NCBI RefSeq assembly: GCF_003576645.1
Contig: NC_044924.1
Span: 30,108,524 to 30,172,523, forward strand
Source of the DNA: Ipomoea triloba
Lineage: Eukaryota > Streptophyta > Magnoliopsida > Solanales > Convolvulaceae
Direction: 5' to 3'
Length of the DNA stretch: 64,000 nucleotides
Shown: in pieces, positions 1-10,821 of the stretch
Layout of the letters: every line of letters starts with the position of its first letter
Position numbering within the stretch: position 1 is the first letter of the stretch
Notes under the pieces: model-generated
Databases searched by the model: none
The model's input: only the letters and a program-made list of their open reading frames with translations
What the model was told of the DNA's origin: nothing
Made by a program: the position numbers and the translations under genes

Positions 1-2841
1 CGCAGGCCAGCTATGAAGGCCTCGTACTCCGCTTCATTGTTGGTCGGTGAGAAAGCAAGCGACAGGGCGTAGTAAACTTTGAAGCCCTCCGGGCTGGTAA
101 GAACTATACCAGCGCCGGCGCCCTGCTTGCAGCTTGACCCATCTGTTGCAATTTCCCATTCCACCGGGGCATCGTCGGAGGTCGCCGGGGTGGTGCTGTC
201 ACGTGCTGAACATTCTACGACGAAATCTGCTACGGCTTGTCCTTTGATGGCCGGTCTCGGCGTGTATTCGATTGCGAACTGGGTCAACATCATTGCCCAC
301 TTAATTAACCGACCGGAGGAAGTGGTCGTCCGGAGTATGGCCCCTATCGGTTGATCGGTGAGCACCCGGATCACCCGGCCTTGGAAGTATGGCGTTAACT
401 TTTTCGCGGTCGTGTACAACGCGAATACGACCTTCTCCAGCCGGGTATACCGCAGTTCAGGGCCTTGGAGAGCGTGGCTGATGTAATAAACCGGGCGTTG
501 CACCCCTTCAGGGTCGGTTCGGCAGAGCACTGCGCTGATAGCGCGGTCCGATGCGGAGAGATAAATCTGCAACTCTTCACCAGGTTCCGGCCTGGACAAC
601 ACTATCGGTGAGGCCAAGTACTCTTTCAAACTTTCGAAAGCCCGTTGACACTCATCAGTCCACATGAAGGCGGATGTCTTCTTCAGTGTCTGGAAGAAAG
701 GGTGTGCCCGCTCAGCAAGTTTTGAGAGGAAGCGGCTCAGGGCGGCCAGTCGACCAGTTAGCTGTTGAACTTCTTTAACCGTGGCCGGCGGCCTCATGTC
801 GATTATCGCCTTCACTTTCGCGGGGTTCGGCTCGATTCCTCTCCTTGTCATCATAAACCCGAGAAACTTCCCGGTCTGCACTGCGAAAGTACATTTGGCC
901 GGGTTGAGTCTCAGCCGGTTATATCTCATGATCTCAAAGCTCTGTCTCAGGTCGGACGCGTGGTCATACTTATCTTTACTTTTTACCAGCATGTCATCGA
1001 TGTAGGCCTCCATCGTTTTACTGATCAGCTCTCCGAACAAGGTGTTCACCATTCTCTGGTAAGTTGCACCGGCATTGCGGAGACCGAATGGCATAACTCG
1101 GTAGCAGTATAGACCGTCAGGAGTAATGAATGCTGTCTTGGCTTCGTCCTCTTCGGCCATCATCACCTGGTGATAGCCCTTGAAAGCGTCCATAAAACTT
1201 AAGAGCTCTGCGCCTGCGGTCTCGTCGACCATCTGGTGGATACTCGGGAAAGGGAACGGGTCTAGCGGGCACGCCTTGTTGAGGTCCGTATAATCCACGC
1301 ACATCCTCCAGGCTGGGGGCTTAGGGACGAGAACTACGTTTGCTAACCAATCGGGGTAGCGAACCTCCCGTATGTGTCCGGCCGCTACCAAAGATTTCGT
1401 TTCGGAGCGAACGAACTCTCGTCGGTCGGACGCCAGGTGTCTCTGCTTCTGCTTGACCGGTCGGGAGCCAGGGCGTACGGCTAACCTATGGCATATTGTC
1501 TGGCGGTCGATACCAGGCATATCTTCCGGTCCCCAGGCCAGGATGTCGGCGTATTCCCGAAGGACGGCGATGATTGCGGTCCGTAATTCTGGCGATAAGG
1601 CCGAGCCAATCTTCACAGTACATTCCGGATGAGAGTCCGATAGCGGTACCAATTCGACCTCTTCCGACGGTTCGGGACGTTCGACTCGGGCGTCTCCCTT
1701 CTTACTGATAGCGTTCACCCGAGACGTGCTGGTATCTTGTTTCTGTACAGCCCGGACATAGCATCGCCTCGCCGATTGAGGGTCTCCTCTAACCGTGCCT
1801 ACACCTTCCGGAGTCTGGAATTTCATACATAGGTGCGGCATTGATATTATCGCGCCGAGCTGCGATATCCCCGGCCTGCCTAAGATGGCGTTATGAACGC
1901 ACGCCAAGTCAACGACGACGAACTCCATGGTCACCTGGAGCACTCTCGGGACGGTCCCGACCTCTACGGGCAATCGGATGACTCCTTCCGGATGGACCAT
2001 TGCTCCTGTAAAACCCGAGAGCGGTGTCTTGACAGGCATTAACTGGGACCGATCTAACTGAAGCTTTCGGAAGACGTCTAGGTACATAACATTCACACTC
2101 GACCCCGTATCCACCATGACTCTCTGTACGTCGACGCCGTTGATGTCTATGGTTACCACCAATGCTTCGGTCGTGCAGTTGGGGCTGCTCGGCAAGTCAA
2201 GATCGGTGAACACGATAGGCTCCACTTTCACCCTTTTCTCCGGATTTGACTCGACTAGGGCCACGTGTAGATCTCGAGCCCAGTTACGCCGGTTTTCAGC
2301 AGTGTCGCCACCTTCCGGTCCTCCGAATATCACATGAATAACTTGTTTTCGAGCGGCTGCCGGAGGTTCCCTATCGAGGTCGGGGTCTTTATCTTTCTTG
2401 TCCTTATCTTTTTTGAACTCTTTCCTCCATCCACGCCGGTTCTTCTTCCTCTTTTCGGTGAACTGGGCCAATTCCCCGGTTTGTAGCAAGTCTTCGATCA
2501 GACCTTTAAGCACATGACACTCTTCGGTGTCATGTCCCCGATTGCGGTGATACGCATAGTACTTCTCCTTATCCGGTCCATCTCTCGCCGGGGCGGGCAA
2601 CTGGATCAGATGACAACTTTGGGCGAATTGCAGGACCTCCGCAACCGGCCTGTTCAGCGGGGTGTAAATCGGGTTTCCATCGCGATCTTTCTGTCGCAGA
2701 TTGTTCGGGCGTCGGTCTCTCTGGCTCTGATCCCTCCTCGACCCCCCGGTCTCCATCAACCTCTTAGCTGAGTTCGCCTCCGTGGCCGTAGCGTAAGCCA
2801 CTACTCTGCGCACAGCGTCTTCGTAGCAGGTCGGCGGCCGG
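1..2841 (-). CDS. Gag-pol polyprotein of the Ty3/gypsy element, partial at both ends
   Basis: One reading frame stays open from the N at 2844 to the left edge, about 947 codons, with no stop that I see. In order: a gag end with HDTEECHVLKGLIEDLL near 2490-2530, a basic KKDKDKKDKD stretch, an aspartic protease site VDTGSSVNVMY near 2085-2120, reverse transcriptase beginning WLANVVLVPKPPAWRMCVDY near 1290-1350, the catalytic YIDDM near 995-1010, a Ty3 RNase H with LTDQP near 340-365, and an archaeal-type RNase H with DGSS near 125-140 and NNEAEYEA near 15-42. Integrase lies beyond the edge. The enzymes would copy the element RNA into cDNA in cytoplasmic particles. The open frame suggests recent insertion. 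The true start is lost at the N. Confidence 0.85.
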
Positions 2842-2844
2842 AGN

Positions 2845-3123
2845 CTTTTTATAGCGGATATGGTCAGGCCTACTCCGGTCGGGCTGCATGCATGACACGT
2901 GGTAGACATGCACCGGTCACGCTATCGGTCCAATGCGCTTATGATAGGTGGATATGAGACCCCCACTTCGAATCCCGCCCGGGTTGCCGCGGCGACCCGG
3001 AGTGTATTGTACAAGGCTCGTCAGACCGGGAATAGAATCTAAGGGCCTGGCTGAGTCCTTTTTCAGAGAGAGAGATCGGGATACGGAGACCGGATTTTAG
3101 CCCTATCAGGCATGGTAGTTTCA
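2845..3123 (-). repeat. Probable LTR U3 fragment
   Basis: This is non-coding, fairly GC-rich sequence unlike the AT-rich DNA to its right. Read on the minus strand it ends in GCTATAAAAAG immediately before the N, as expected for an LTR promoter. No second LTR copy is in the window to confirm it. Confidence 0.5.
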
Positions 3124-3667
3124 AGATCTAATTGGAAAATTGGGACAAGCCCAGCCGAATTGGTCTGTTTGTTGACATAGTAACTACAAATTTTCAACTT
3201 TGATTCTCAGTCAGAGTGATCTATTAGTTTTTTTTCTTTTTTCAGTTTGAGCTAATTAGTTATGGACCGAGCAAGGCTGATTTAACTTCTTGTGGTCCTT
3301 TATCGACTAGGCCACTAGGGTCACAATACGAGATTCACCTAGAATGCACATTCAGGTACGGACTTTCCCGTGAATAAAAAATCTATTTGAAAAGAGAAAT
3401 CTTTTTGAGTAATAATGTTGGGCGGAGGCTTGGAGGCCTGAGTTCAGCATTTTGCCATCGTAATGTTATGCTAACTACTAAGCAAATATAAGGAAATAGA
3501 GTTATCCATTCATTATTAGCTTTTACTTTTGGCAAGCGCTTGATGACAATTGATATTAGAGCATTCTTTGCTACTAGTTATATATTTTGGTGTAGTAGTA
3601 AGCCCATGATACGACAAGTTAAAAAATATATCTTAATTACTTATTTGACCCTTATATTTTTTTACTA
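3124..3667. other. Intergenic DNA, nothing recognised
   Basis: AT-rich sequence between the LTR element and the LINE tail. I see no coding similarity, TIR or tandem array. Confidence 0.6.
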
Positions 3668-4135
3668 TTTTTTTTGAAATACAAAAAGAGGGGGGAAACC
3701 CAAGGCTGATAAATAAACAACAAAATAAACGAGAGATTACAGCCTACATTGTCTCATAGACGAGATGCAAAAACACTGTCCCTAGCTGGTCATTGTGAAC
3801 TAATCTCTTGCAGCCCGTCGGGGGTGAGGCAAAAAACATTCTATCCGCCCTACTACTCATAGCCAACGAGGCCAAAAAATCAGCAACTAAGTTCTGTTCA
3901 CAAAAGACGTGTACCAAGGCCATGCAAGCATTATCTCCAAGCAAAGCTTTGCATTGACGATGCAGGCTACCTCTATGATCGCAGCTCCCAGGGACGTCAG
4001 TGAGTACCAAGATCATCTCCTTGTAGTCACTTTGAATTTCCACATTAACAAAGCCCTTAGATGCAGCCCATTGAATCCTCGTGAGGAGAGAAGCGTACTC
4101 TTGATTCCAGCGGACTAGCCACACAGATACATTAT
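3668..4135 (-). mobile_element. 5'-truncated LINE tail with RNase H domain
   Basis: The open frame 4124-3744 (126 aa) has the shape of the plant RVT_3 RNase H domain found at the C-terminus of L1-type LINEs. It shows VEIQSDYKEMI around the second catalytic Asp and EQNLVADFLASLA near the end, matching the family's E-N-x-V-A-D-x-L-A pattern. Downstream on the minus strand is a typical plant LINE 3' end, GGTTTCCCCCTCTTTTTGTA followed by a short A-run near 3668-3680. The copy lacks endonuclease and reverse transcriptase, so it is dead. A target duplication could not be fixed with confidence. Confidence 0.75.
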
Positions 4136-4419
4136 ACTTAATTTTTTTAATTTTTTTTTTACTATAATGTATTTTTAATTATGAAATCAGTAGATAGTTA
4201 ATATTTACACTCTTTTTTTCCAGAAATGTTTGTAGATGATAATATGTCCTGTCTTGTCTTGTCTTTTCTCATTCATTACAAAACTTGTCCTAAACCCTTA
4301 TACAAGTGTTCGAAGATTAAGAAAATACGATCAAACAATCTACAAAATAGGATCCAATAAAGTAGGTTTTTGACTAACTAAAAAGAATAAATCAATAGTG
4401 AACAATAATTAATAAATCA
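4136..4419. other. Intergenic AT-rich DNA
   Basis: T-runs and AT-rich sequence; a short TGTCTTGTCTTGTCTT repeat lies near 4246. No gene is seen. Confidence 0.6.
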
Positions 4420-4427
4420 TAATTATA

Positions 4428-4979
4428 AGGAAAAAGATACAAATAGGCCACTGAATTATTTGGGGATAACAATTAAGTCACCGAACTCGAATAAGCTCCA
4501 AATTTATCCCTGAACCTAGAAAAAAGTGCAATTAGCATTTTTAGCAGGTTAACACCAAATTTGTGCTTATTAGGATGCTATGTGTATCTTTTATTTTCTA
4601 ATTTTTTATTTATTATTATCCTACTAAGCATTTGACCCTTAAAAAAAAAACTAAGCAAAAAAAAAAAATCCTAATTGCATTTTCCAAGGTGTCATCATGT
4701 GATTGGTAGTTAAATTTATTTATTAGTTAGTGATGCTTAGTTTTTGTTTGTTTGTTTGTTTATTAAAGGGTCAAATGCTTACTAAGATAATAATAAAAAA
4801 TAAAAATTAAAAATTACACATGGCATCCTAATCAGCACAAACTTGTTAACTTGCTAAAAATGCTAATTGTTTTTTTTTTCAGGTTAGTTTAGGTATGAAT
4901 TTGGAGCTTATTTGATCGCGAGTTCGGTGACTTAATTGCTATCCCCAAATAATTCAGTGGCCTATTTGTACCTTTTCCC
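4428..4979. mobile_element. Foldback MITE (552 bp), near-complete palindrome
   Basis: Left end AGGAAAAAGATACAAATAGG pairs with the inverse of the right end CCTATTTGTACCTTTTCCC. The match continues through both arms (about 220 bp each) to a loop of roughly 70-100 bases near 4655-4750. The element is flanked by TAATTATA at 4420-4427 and 4980-4987, an 8-bp target duplication (7 if the terminal T is part of the element). There is no coding capacity. Long arms recall MULE foldbacks, while the 8-bp duplication also fits hAT. Confidence 0.88.
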
Positions 4980-4987
4980 TAATTATA

Positions 4988-5394
4988 ATGATGATCCAAC
5001 AACTCGCATAATAAGGAGACATGTTGAGCATATACTATGTGCAATTTAACTATCGCTTAAACTTTAATTGAGATAGAACACATTCTTCAATTATCTAAGC
5101 GTACCACTTTCAAATCCATTTCGATGTAGGTAGGTATGGATATGGACTAGGGGTGTTTGAAGCATGAATCTTTTAAACAAGTCAAGAAGTGCGAAGGCAT
5201 TATTGGAATAAATTGATGTAAATGACCGGCCGGATGCATGTCTTCATAGTAGAAGACAAAATGCCAACAACTGTTTCAAAGTGCTCTAAATTGTCTTGCA
5301 TTGGCATATTCATGTGAATAGGATGGATTGGATGCTTTACTTGCAAGAGATCCAAGAAGTCTAAAACAGATATTTTCCAAACAGATATTTGTAT
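4988..5394. other. Intergenic DNA between two transposons
   Basis: No open frame, RNA gene or repeat recognised. The last nine bases before the MULE form its target duplication (5395-5403). Confidence 0.6.
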
Positions 5395-5403
5395 GATCTA
5401 AAA

Positions 5404-5593
5404 GAATTAATTCCATTTTTGGTCCTAGACTTATTAGGCGTTTGACAGCAATAGTCCTCCATAATTTTTTTGGTCATATTGTAGCCACGGTTATTGGTCG
5501 TTGGACAGATTTGGTCCTCCGTCAGATGGCCTGTTAGTTGACCGTTTAATAGAAGGGCTTTTAAGTCTTTTTATGTCTTCCACTCCTTTGCGT
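5404..5593 (+). repeat. MULE left terminal inverted repeat
   Basis: About 190 bp matching the inverse of 10623-10812 with few differences. In MuDR-type elements the TIRs bind transposase and carry promoters; here the GRF gene starts 140 bp inside this TIR. Confidence 0.93.
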
Positions 5594-5733
5594 TTTATTA
5601 CTCCAGATCAGTGGCTATTTTCATCAACACAATAGCGCAGTTGAAGATCCTAAGTCCAGGAAGCATATCTCTCGTTCGAGGAAGGCTCAGCCGTTAGAAG
5701 CAAGGTAATTCAAAGAACTGTTCTTTCGTTTAA

Positions 5734-6326
5734 ATGGAAGGATCTAAGGGAGAAAGCTGTAACTGTTCGAGTTCTTCCACAACAAGAAAGACCTATGTGT
5801 TTGTGGAATGGATTTCGATCGAAGTATGTGAATGTGGTGAAGAAATGATTTTGAGAACATCATGGACAAATGACAACCCGGGTAGGAGGTATTGGGAATG
5901 TAGAAGATGTAAGGTTAGTATGGATTTTTTTTTTGTTTTGCAATGAAGGATATACTGAAATTTTGGGGATTTTTTTTTGTTTACAATTTTGCAATATTTG
6001 CAATTTTGCAGAATGGATCAGGGTATAGGTTTGTGAAGTGGTATGATCCTCCAATGTGCCCTAGGTCAAAGAGAATAATACCCGGGCTATTGAAGAGAAT
6101 TAACAAAAATGAAGAAGAAATAGCAAAGTTGAAATCCAAGATGAGAAGTGGATCAAGAGGGGAAGATGGTGAAAACAAAGTGATGGGTAGGACCAAGAAA
6201 TGTACATCCATGATGCTGCTTGTTGTAGGTGGCCTCATTGTATTGTTAATTGCTTATTTTACAAGTACTGGCCTTCGAAATAATGAGAGCTTAGGTTATA
6301 GAAAGAAAGTGTATATGCTCCCATAA
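5734..6326 (+). CDS. GRF zinc-finger protein with C-terminal membrane segment, MULE-borne
   Basis: Two exons, 5734-5913 and 6012-6326, with intron AAG|GTTAGT...TTGCAG|AAT in phase 0, give 164 aa. Residues 32-76 form a GRF-type zinc finger: CxCG at 32-35, RTSWTNDNPGRRYWEC at 41-56 and KWYDPPMC at 69-76, with C32, C34, C56 or C59, and C76 as likely metal ligands. A short charged helix (about 86-103) follows, then a hydrophobic segment (about 126-144) that looks like a single membrane span. GRF fingers bind single-stranded nucleic acid in other proteins. Arabidopsis has similar short GRF/membrane proteins of unknown role. The gene lies wholly inside the MULE and converges on the transposase gene, in the mudrB position. 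Its role in transposition is unknown. Confidence 0.82.
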
Positions 6327-9300
6327 GGCCATTGACAGTGTTGTCGTGTTTTGCAATTGGAAGTATTGTATGTAATGGTATTGTTGGTTTGGATTAACAT
6401 CTTGACTTGTTTTGCAATTGGCAATAAATGTTTGTTTGTTTATCCATGCATTTTAAAACAGGGCTGTTAAACACAAAGATGTAACAAATGACCATTGTCT
6501 AACCAATTTAAAACAGGGCTGGTGAAAAAGAAATGACCAGTGTCAAACAAGGCTGCTGAAAAAGAAATGAACTAACACAACCATTACTGATTTTAAAACA
6601 AGCTGCTGTCATTCCATTCACCTTGCCACTTCTAGACAAAAATGTGGCCAAGCATACATGAAGTTATCATACACATTCCAATTTGACCCTACCCAAAATA
6701 TTTCATAATGTTGGTCATAAATACATCCAGTAATCAGTTTCACCCCACAAAAAAGTTGTCCATAAACCAAGATTTCACCCAACCAAAAAAAAAAAGCATC
6801 ATTCACATCAATCTAGGGTTAGAGGTTTGTCAGCACTGTTGGTGAACCTTGACTTGAAGGTTGTTCTTGATCTTGTCATCCTACGCACCGGAGCTGAAGT
6901 CTTGTGGATCTTCCTTGATTTTAAGCCTAATGTAGACCTTTTGGGAAGAGGTTCAATTTGAACTTGAGTGTTGTTATCTGCTGGAGTGTTGTCAAATTCT
7001 TGACTGTCCACAGATCCACTTCCTAGCTGGGTAATATTGATTTCTTCTTGATGATTGCCACTCACAGCTGCCACAGTATTAACTCCAATTTCAGGTGCAT
7101 TGTCAAAGAAGGCTGCCACTTGTGATGCTTCATTCCAGAAATCAAGATTTTCTTCATTCAATCCTGTAGAGGCTGCTGGATCAGACTGAATAGTAGGAAT
7201 AGAAGGCTCAGCTGGAGTGTTCTTCTTCACTGGTTTCCTTTTTCTTTTGCCAGTCATCTACAACACCAGGAAACATTATAAGTTAGATACTACATCAATA
7301 ACAATTAATATCCATAAGTGTAAAATAACATTACCTTGCTTTGTTTTGCAGTTGGATAATCAGGACATGTTCTAGAGTTATGGCCTGATTTGTTACATTT
7401 CCTACAATGCTTCACAAGTAAGCTAGGGTTAACATGTGTGCCATCCTTGGTTATCTCATCTTTGCCAGTCTTCCTCAGTTTCCTTGGTCTTCCAGGCTTC
7501 CTTGTATACAGAGGAGGTAGTGGTGGCTCCTTTACTGACTTGGGCCATTCATTAGGTCCAGCAAGTGGGTGTATCCTCCCTCCATAAGTGTTCAAGTAGT
7601 TGCTAATTGAGTAGCAAGGATGTACATAATGGTGTATAGGGTCTTTTCCATGTTTAATCCAAATAGCACACACACCATGTTTACATGGAATCCCAGTTAA
7701 GTCCCACTGTCTACAGCTACATGAAGCCCTAAACAAGTCCACTATGTCCTGCTCTAACCCCCCTAATCCTGACATGCACTTAATCTCAAATAGATTATCA
7801 TCACTTTGAGACCCTACACAACCACTTGCAGCCCTCTCAACTACTGCTATCTTTTTCATAATGTTAGGACAGAAAGGTCCTTTCCATTTCACAGCTTTTT
7901 GCCTATTTTGAAACAATTTTGCCATCAACAATTTCCTAATAGTTTCTACACAAGTAATGATAGGCTGCTCCATAGCATCTAATATAAGTGCATTGAAGCT
8001 TTCAGAAATATTGTTGACTAAGCCATCAGATTTAGAGAAGGGTGTGAAATGTGACCTTGACCATTCTGAAGGGTGTTTCTCTGCTAGCCATTCAAATGCC
8101 TCCACATTTAAGCTTCTGATTTCATTGCATCAGTGAAAGTATTAACAGTAGTTGTTTTTGCTGCTGCCCACAATGCATCCTTCAAAGCTTTGCCTATAAA
8201 TCCTGCCAGCTTCATGTTCCCATGAAGATGCCTAACACAAAATCTGTGTGAGGCATATGGAAGAACCTCTTCAAAGGCAGTTTGGAGGCCTTTCTGTTTG
8301 TTTGTAGCAAAAAAAAAAACAAAACAAAAAAAACAAAACAAAACAAGTTAGAGATTTATAATACTGACAGTCTAAATAAGTAGTTAAACATTGTTTATAC
8401 CTGAGATAAATGTCAATTGATGTTCTGCTTCCCTTGTGATTTGTAGGTCTCTTTTAATGAAGTTCAAAAACCATCTCCATGAATTCTTGGTTTCCCCTTC
8501 AACAATGGCATAAGCCAGTGGGAATATACTGTCATTCCCATCAATCCCCACAGCTGTTAACAATTGACCTCCAAATCTGCTTTTTAGATGGCAACCATCT
8601 ACCCCAATTAATTTCCTGCAGAACTTGTAGCCCTCCTTGCAAGCCTCCCAGCAGAAATACATCCTAAGAAATCTAGGTTTTCCATCATAAAGTAAATTAG
8701 TAACCTTAACATGGCATTTAGTCCCAGGGTTGGTTTTATCAATCTCTGCACAATAGTTCCAAATCTTGTTGAAAGATTCTATAGCTTCTCCATCAAGGAC
8801 TGCCTTTGCTTTTTTCAGAGCTCTATAGGCTTGCTTCACACTTAAGTCAAATCCTTCATCCACTTTCACTTTCTCTCTAAATTCTGCAGTTGTCCAATTG
8901 CTATGGTGTCCTATCTCTTTCATCCACCTCTTTGCAACTGTAGTTGATTTAACCATTCTATTCTCATACACCCACCCACAACCATCATGTTCTTCATGAA
9001 AAGTTGCAATTCTCCAAGACAGGGCATTTTTAACTTTCCAAAGATTAATTTTAAAAGGGCAACCAGCTGCTCTACATCTAACATATACCCTATTCTTGTC
9101 ATTTTTAGTAAACTTCAACTCCTTACCATTGCTAAAAGCATAACTGAGGACTGCATCTTTAAATTCAACCTTTGTGCCAAATGTTAAGCCAACACAGAAT
9201 TTAGGAGATTTCATTTGAGTGCTTGCCCTAAATACTGGCCACTTAAACTTCCCTGCATCATCACTATCCTTCCCACTGTCTTCATCAGACAAATGTAGAC

Positions 9301-9484
9301 CATGATCATTGTCTTGACCTAAAACATTAGTTGTATCCACTGTTGACTCAACTCCAACTTCATCACTTTCTCTCAGCCCATCAAACTCCACATTTTTATC
9401 TACATTTGCCTCAAATTCTAAGTCATCATTTCCAATACTTTCACCAATGCTGTCAAAGTCATCTAAAACATCATCAGATTCTGA

Positions 9485-9595
9485 CTCCCCAAGCCTAGAA
9501 CCTGTTTCACCCTCACCAAGCCCAGAACCTGTTTCACCCTCACCAAGCCCAGAACCTATTTCACCCTCACCAAGCCCAGAACCTACTACCCATAC
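9485..9595 (-). repeat. 27-bp tandem repeat inside the transposase gene
   Basis: About four in-frame copies of a 27-bp unit encode GSGLGEGET/I and variants such as GSRLGESES. The copies stay in frame and lie between the N-terminal module and the DNA-binding domain, so they probably form a flexible acidic linker. Confidence 0.85.
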
Positions 9596-9881
9596 CTCAA
9601 TCTCCTTGGGGAACAATCCAACATCACAAATTGCCCAACAATCACTATCATTTGTTAATTCAAATAAAGTGTCATTGCTAGCAACTGTGAAATATTTAAA
9701 GGTGTCTAACATGTTGTATCCCAACTCCTCAACTGTTTCCCTAAGGGTTATCATCCCCCACAAATCAATGTCCAAACTAAAAGTGTTAACAACTCCCCCT
9801 ATATATCCTATTCCATGTCTTTTAAGCCAGCCACCATGTCTTAACTTTAGACTGAATTCAGCTGTGTTACTTCCTCCATCT

Positions 9882-10359
9882 ATTTAATAATGACAAAGTT
9901 TAACTACAAAATCTTACTATGTTATCCAATACAAACAAAAAGGCAGTAAACACTTTTTAAGAAAGTAAGCAACCCTATTAAGAAAGCAAATTGTGGTCCC
10001 CATGTACATACACAGAAGTTTAAAAAAAAAAACAAAAAAAGCACAGCAGAACAAGTGGTCCACACCAGATAAGTTTAAATACACACAACAAAAACCCACC
10101 ATATAAAAGGGAAATGTACTGCACTTCATAAAGTGACACACCAACCATATTAAAAACCCCACCATACACAGAACTTCAAGGCAAATGTACATCAAACAAC
10201 AGACAACCAATGACATATACAGAATATTAAAAGGTACTCCACTTGCATCAGATTCTGTTTACGATATATACACAAAGCAACCCTAAAACCCAAAGAACTC
10301 AGAAACTATATATACAAACAACATACAAATATCACCCATAACTAATTTTGGAATTTTAC
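9882..10359 (-). other. Intron 1 of the transposase gene
   Basis: The donor GTAG|GTAAAATT at 10360/10359 and acceptor AAATAG|ATGG at 9880/9879 join a short first exon to the main exon and restore the codon for Asp-13. Nothing else is seen inside. Confidence 0.75.
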
Positions 10360-10622
10360 CTACGGTATTGTTGTCGCCTGGTCCGACACCATCCATTGTG
10401 GTTGCTTCCTTCGTCCTCGCTTTCTACAATCTGCTTCGTTGTTGTCGAGCTTCCAATTACATAGAAACTACTTCGAATTAGGTAGCAATTGATACGAATA
10501 GATAGGATTTGACTGGTAATTGCTTCGACTTAGGGTTCCTCGACTTAGGCTTCCTCCACTTAGGGTTCCTCGACTTAGGTTGTTCTGACTTAGAGTCTCT
10601 CCAATAAACACGACCATTGACT

Positions 10623-10812
10623 ACGCAAAGGAGTGAAAGACATAAAAAGACTTAAAAGCCCTTCTATTAAACGGTCAACTAACAGGCCATCTGACGGAGG
10701 ACCAAATCTGTCCAACGACCAATAACCGTGGCTACAATATGACCAAAAAAATTATGGAGGACTATTGCTGTCAAACGCCTAATAAGTCTAGGACCAAAAA
10801 TGGAATTAACTC
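10623..10812 (-). repeat. MULE right terminal inverted repeat
   Basis: Inverted copy of 5404-5593. The transposase start codon at 10396 lies 227 bp inside this TIR, consistent with TIR-driven transcription. Confidence 0.93.
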
Positions 10813-10821
10813 GATCTAAAA

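Larger units (their letters stand above)
1..3123 (-). mobile_element. Ty3/gypsy LTR retrotransposon, Tat-like lineage, partial
   Basis: The minus strand carries gag end, protease, reverse transcriptase, RNase H and a second RNase H in the usual Ty3 order, running off the left window edge. Beyond the single N at 2844 the sequence changes to non-coding DNA with a TATA-like CTATAAAAAG next to the N, which resembles the U3 part of an LTR. The possible LTR start TGAAACTACC lies at 3123. R, U5, primer-binding site and the gag start are missing between U3 and gag, so the N probably marks an assembly gap. The second RNase H of archaeal type, beginning with a DGSS motif and ending in NNEAEYEAFIAGL, is known from the Tat lineage. 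The right boundary is uncertain. Confidence 0.85.
6808..10396 (-). pseudogene. MuDR-type MULE transposase, four exons, damaged
   Basis: Exons: 10396-10360 (ATG, 12 codons), 9879-8401, about 8301-7335 and 7257-6808; introns 1 and 3 have clean GT-AG borders. The order is an N-terminal module, four GSGLGEGET-like repeats (about residues 113-147), the MuDR DNA-binding domain, the MULE catalytic domain with first Asp in LIGVDGCHLKS (about 439), a SWIM finger CSCRQWDLTGIPCKHG, and a zinc knuckle CRKCNKSGHNSRTC. The C-terminal exon is basic. Two lesions are visible. The acceptor of exon 3 reads AA instead of AG at 8303-8302, just where splicing would rebuild the second catalytic Asp (G|AC). A frameshift lies near 8110-8130, before VEAFEWLAEKHPSEWSRSHF. 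It would act on the element TIRs in the nucleus if intact. Confidence 0.9.
5404..10812. mobile_element. Complete Mutator-like element (MULE), 5409 bp
   Basis: Terminal inverted repeats of about 190 bp lie at 5404-5593 and 10623-10812, starting GARTTAATTCCATTTTTGG. A perfect 9-bp target duplication GATCTAAAA flanks them at 5395-5403 and 10813-10821. Nine bases is the Mutator signature. Inside are a MuDR-type transposase on the minus strand and a GRF zinc-finger gene on the plus strand, each starting near its own TIR and converging at about 6330-6810, the same plan as mudrA/mudrB in maize MuDR. Intact ends and duplication indicate fairly recent movement, but the transposase is damaged, so this copy would depend on transposase supplied by another element. 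Confidence 0.95.

Noticed and set aside
79..2771. Plus-strand open frames at the left end
   Set aside because: Shadows of the minus-strand gag-pol frame, which holds all conserved motifs.
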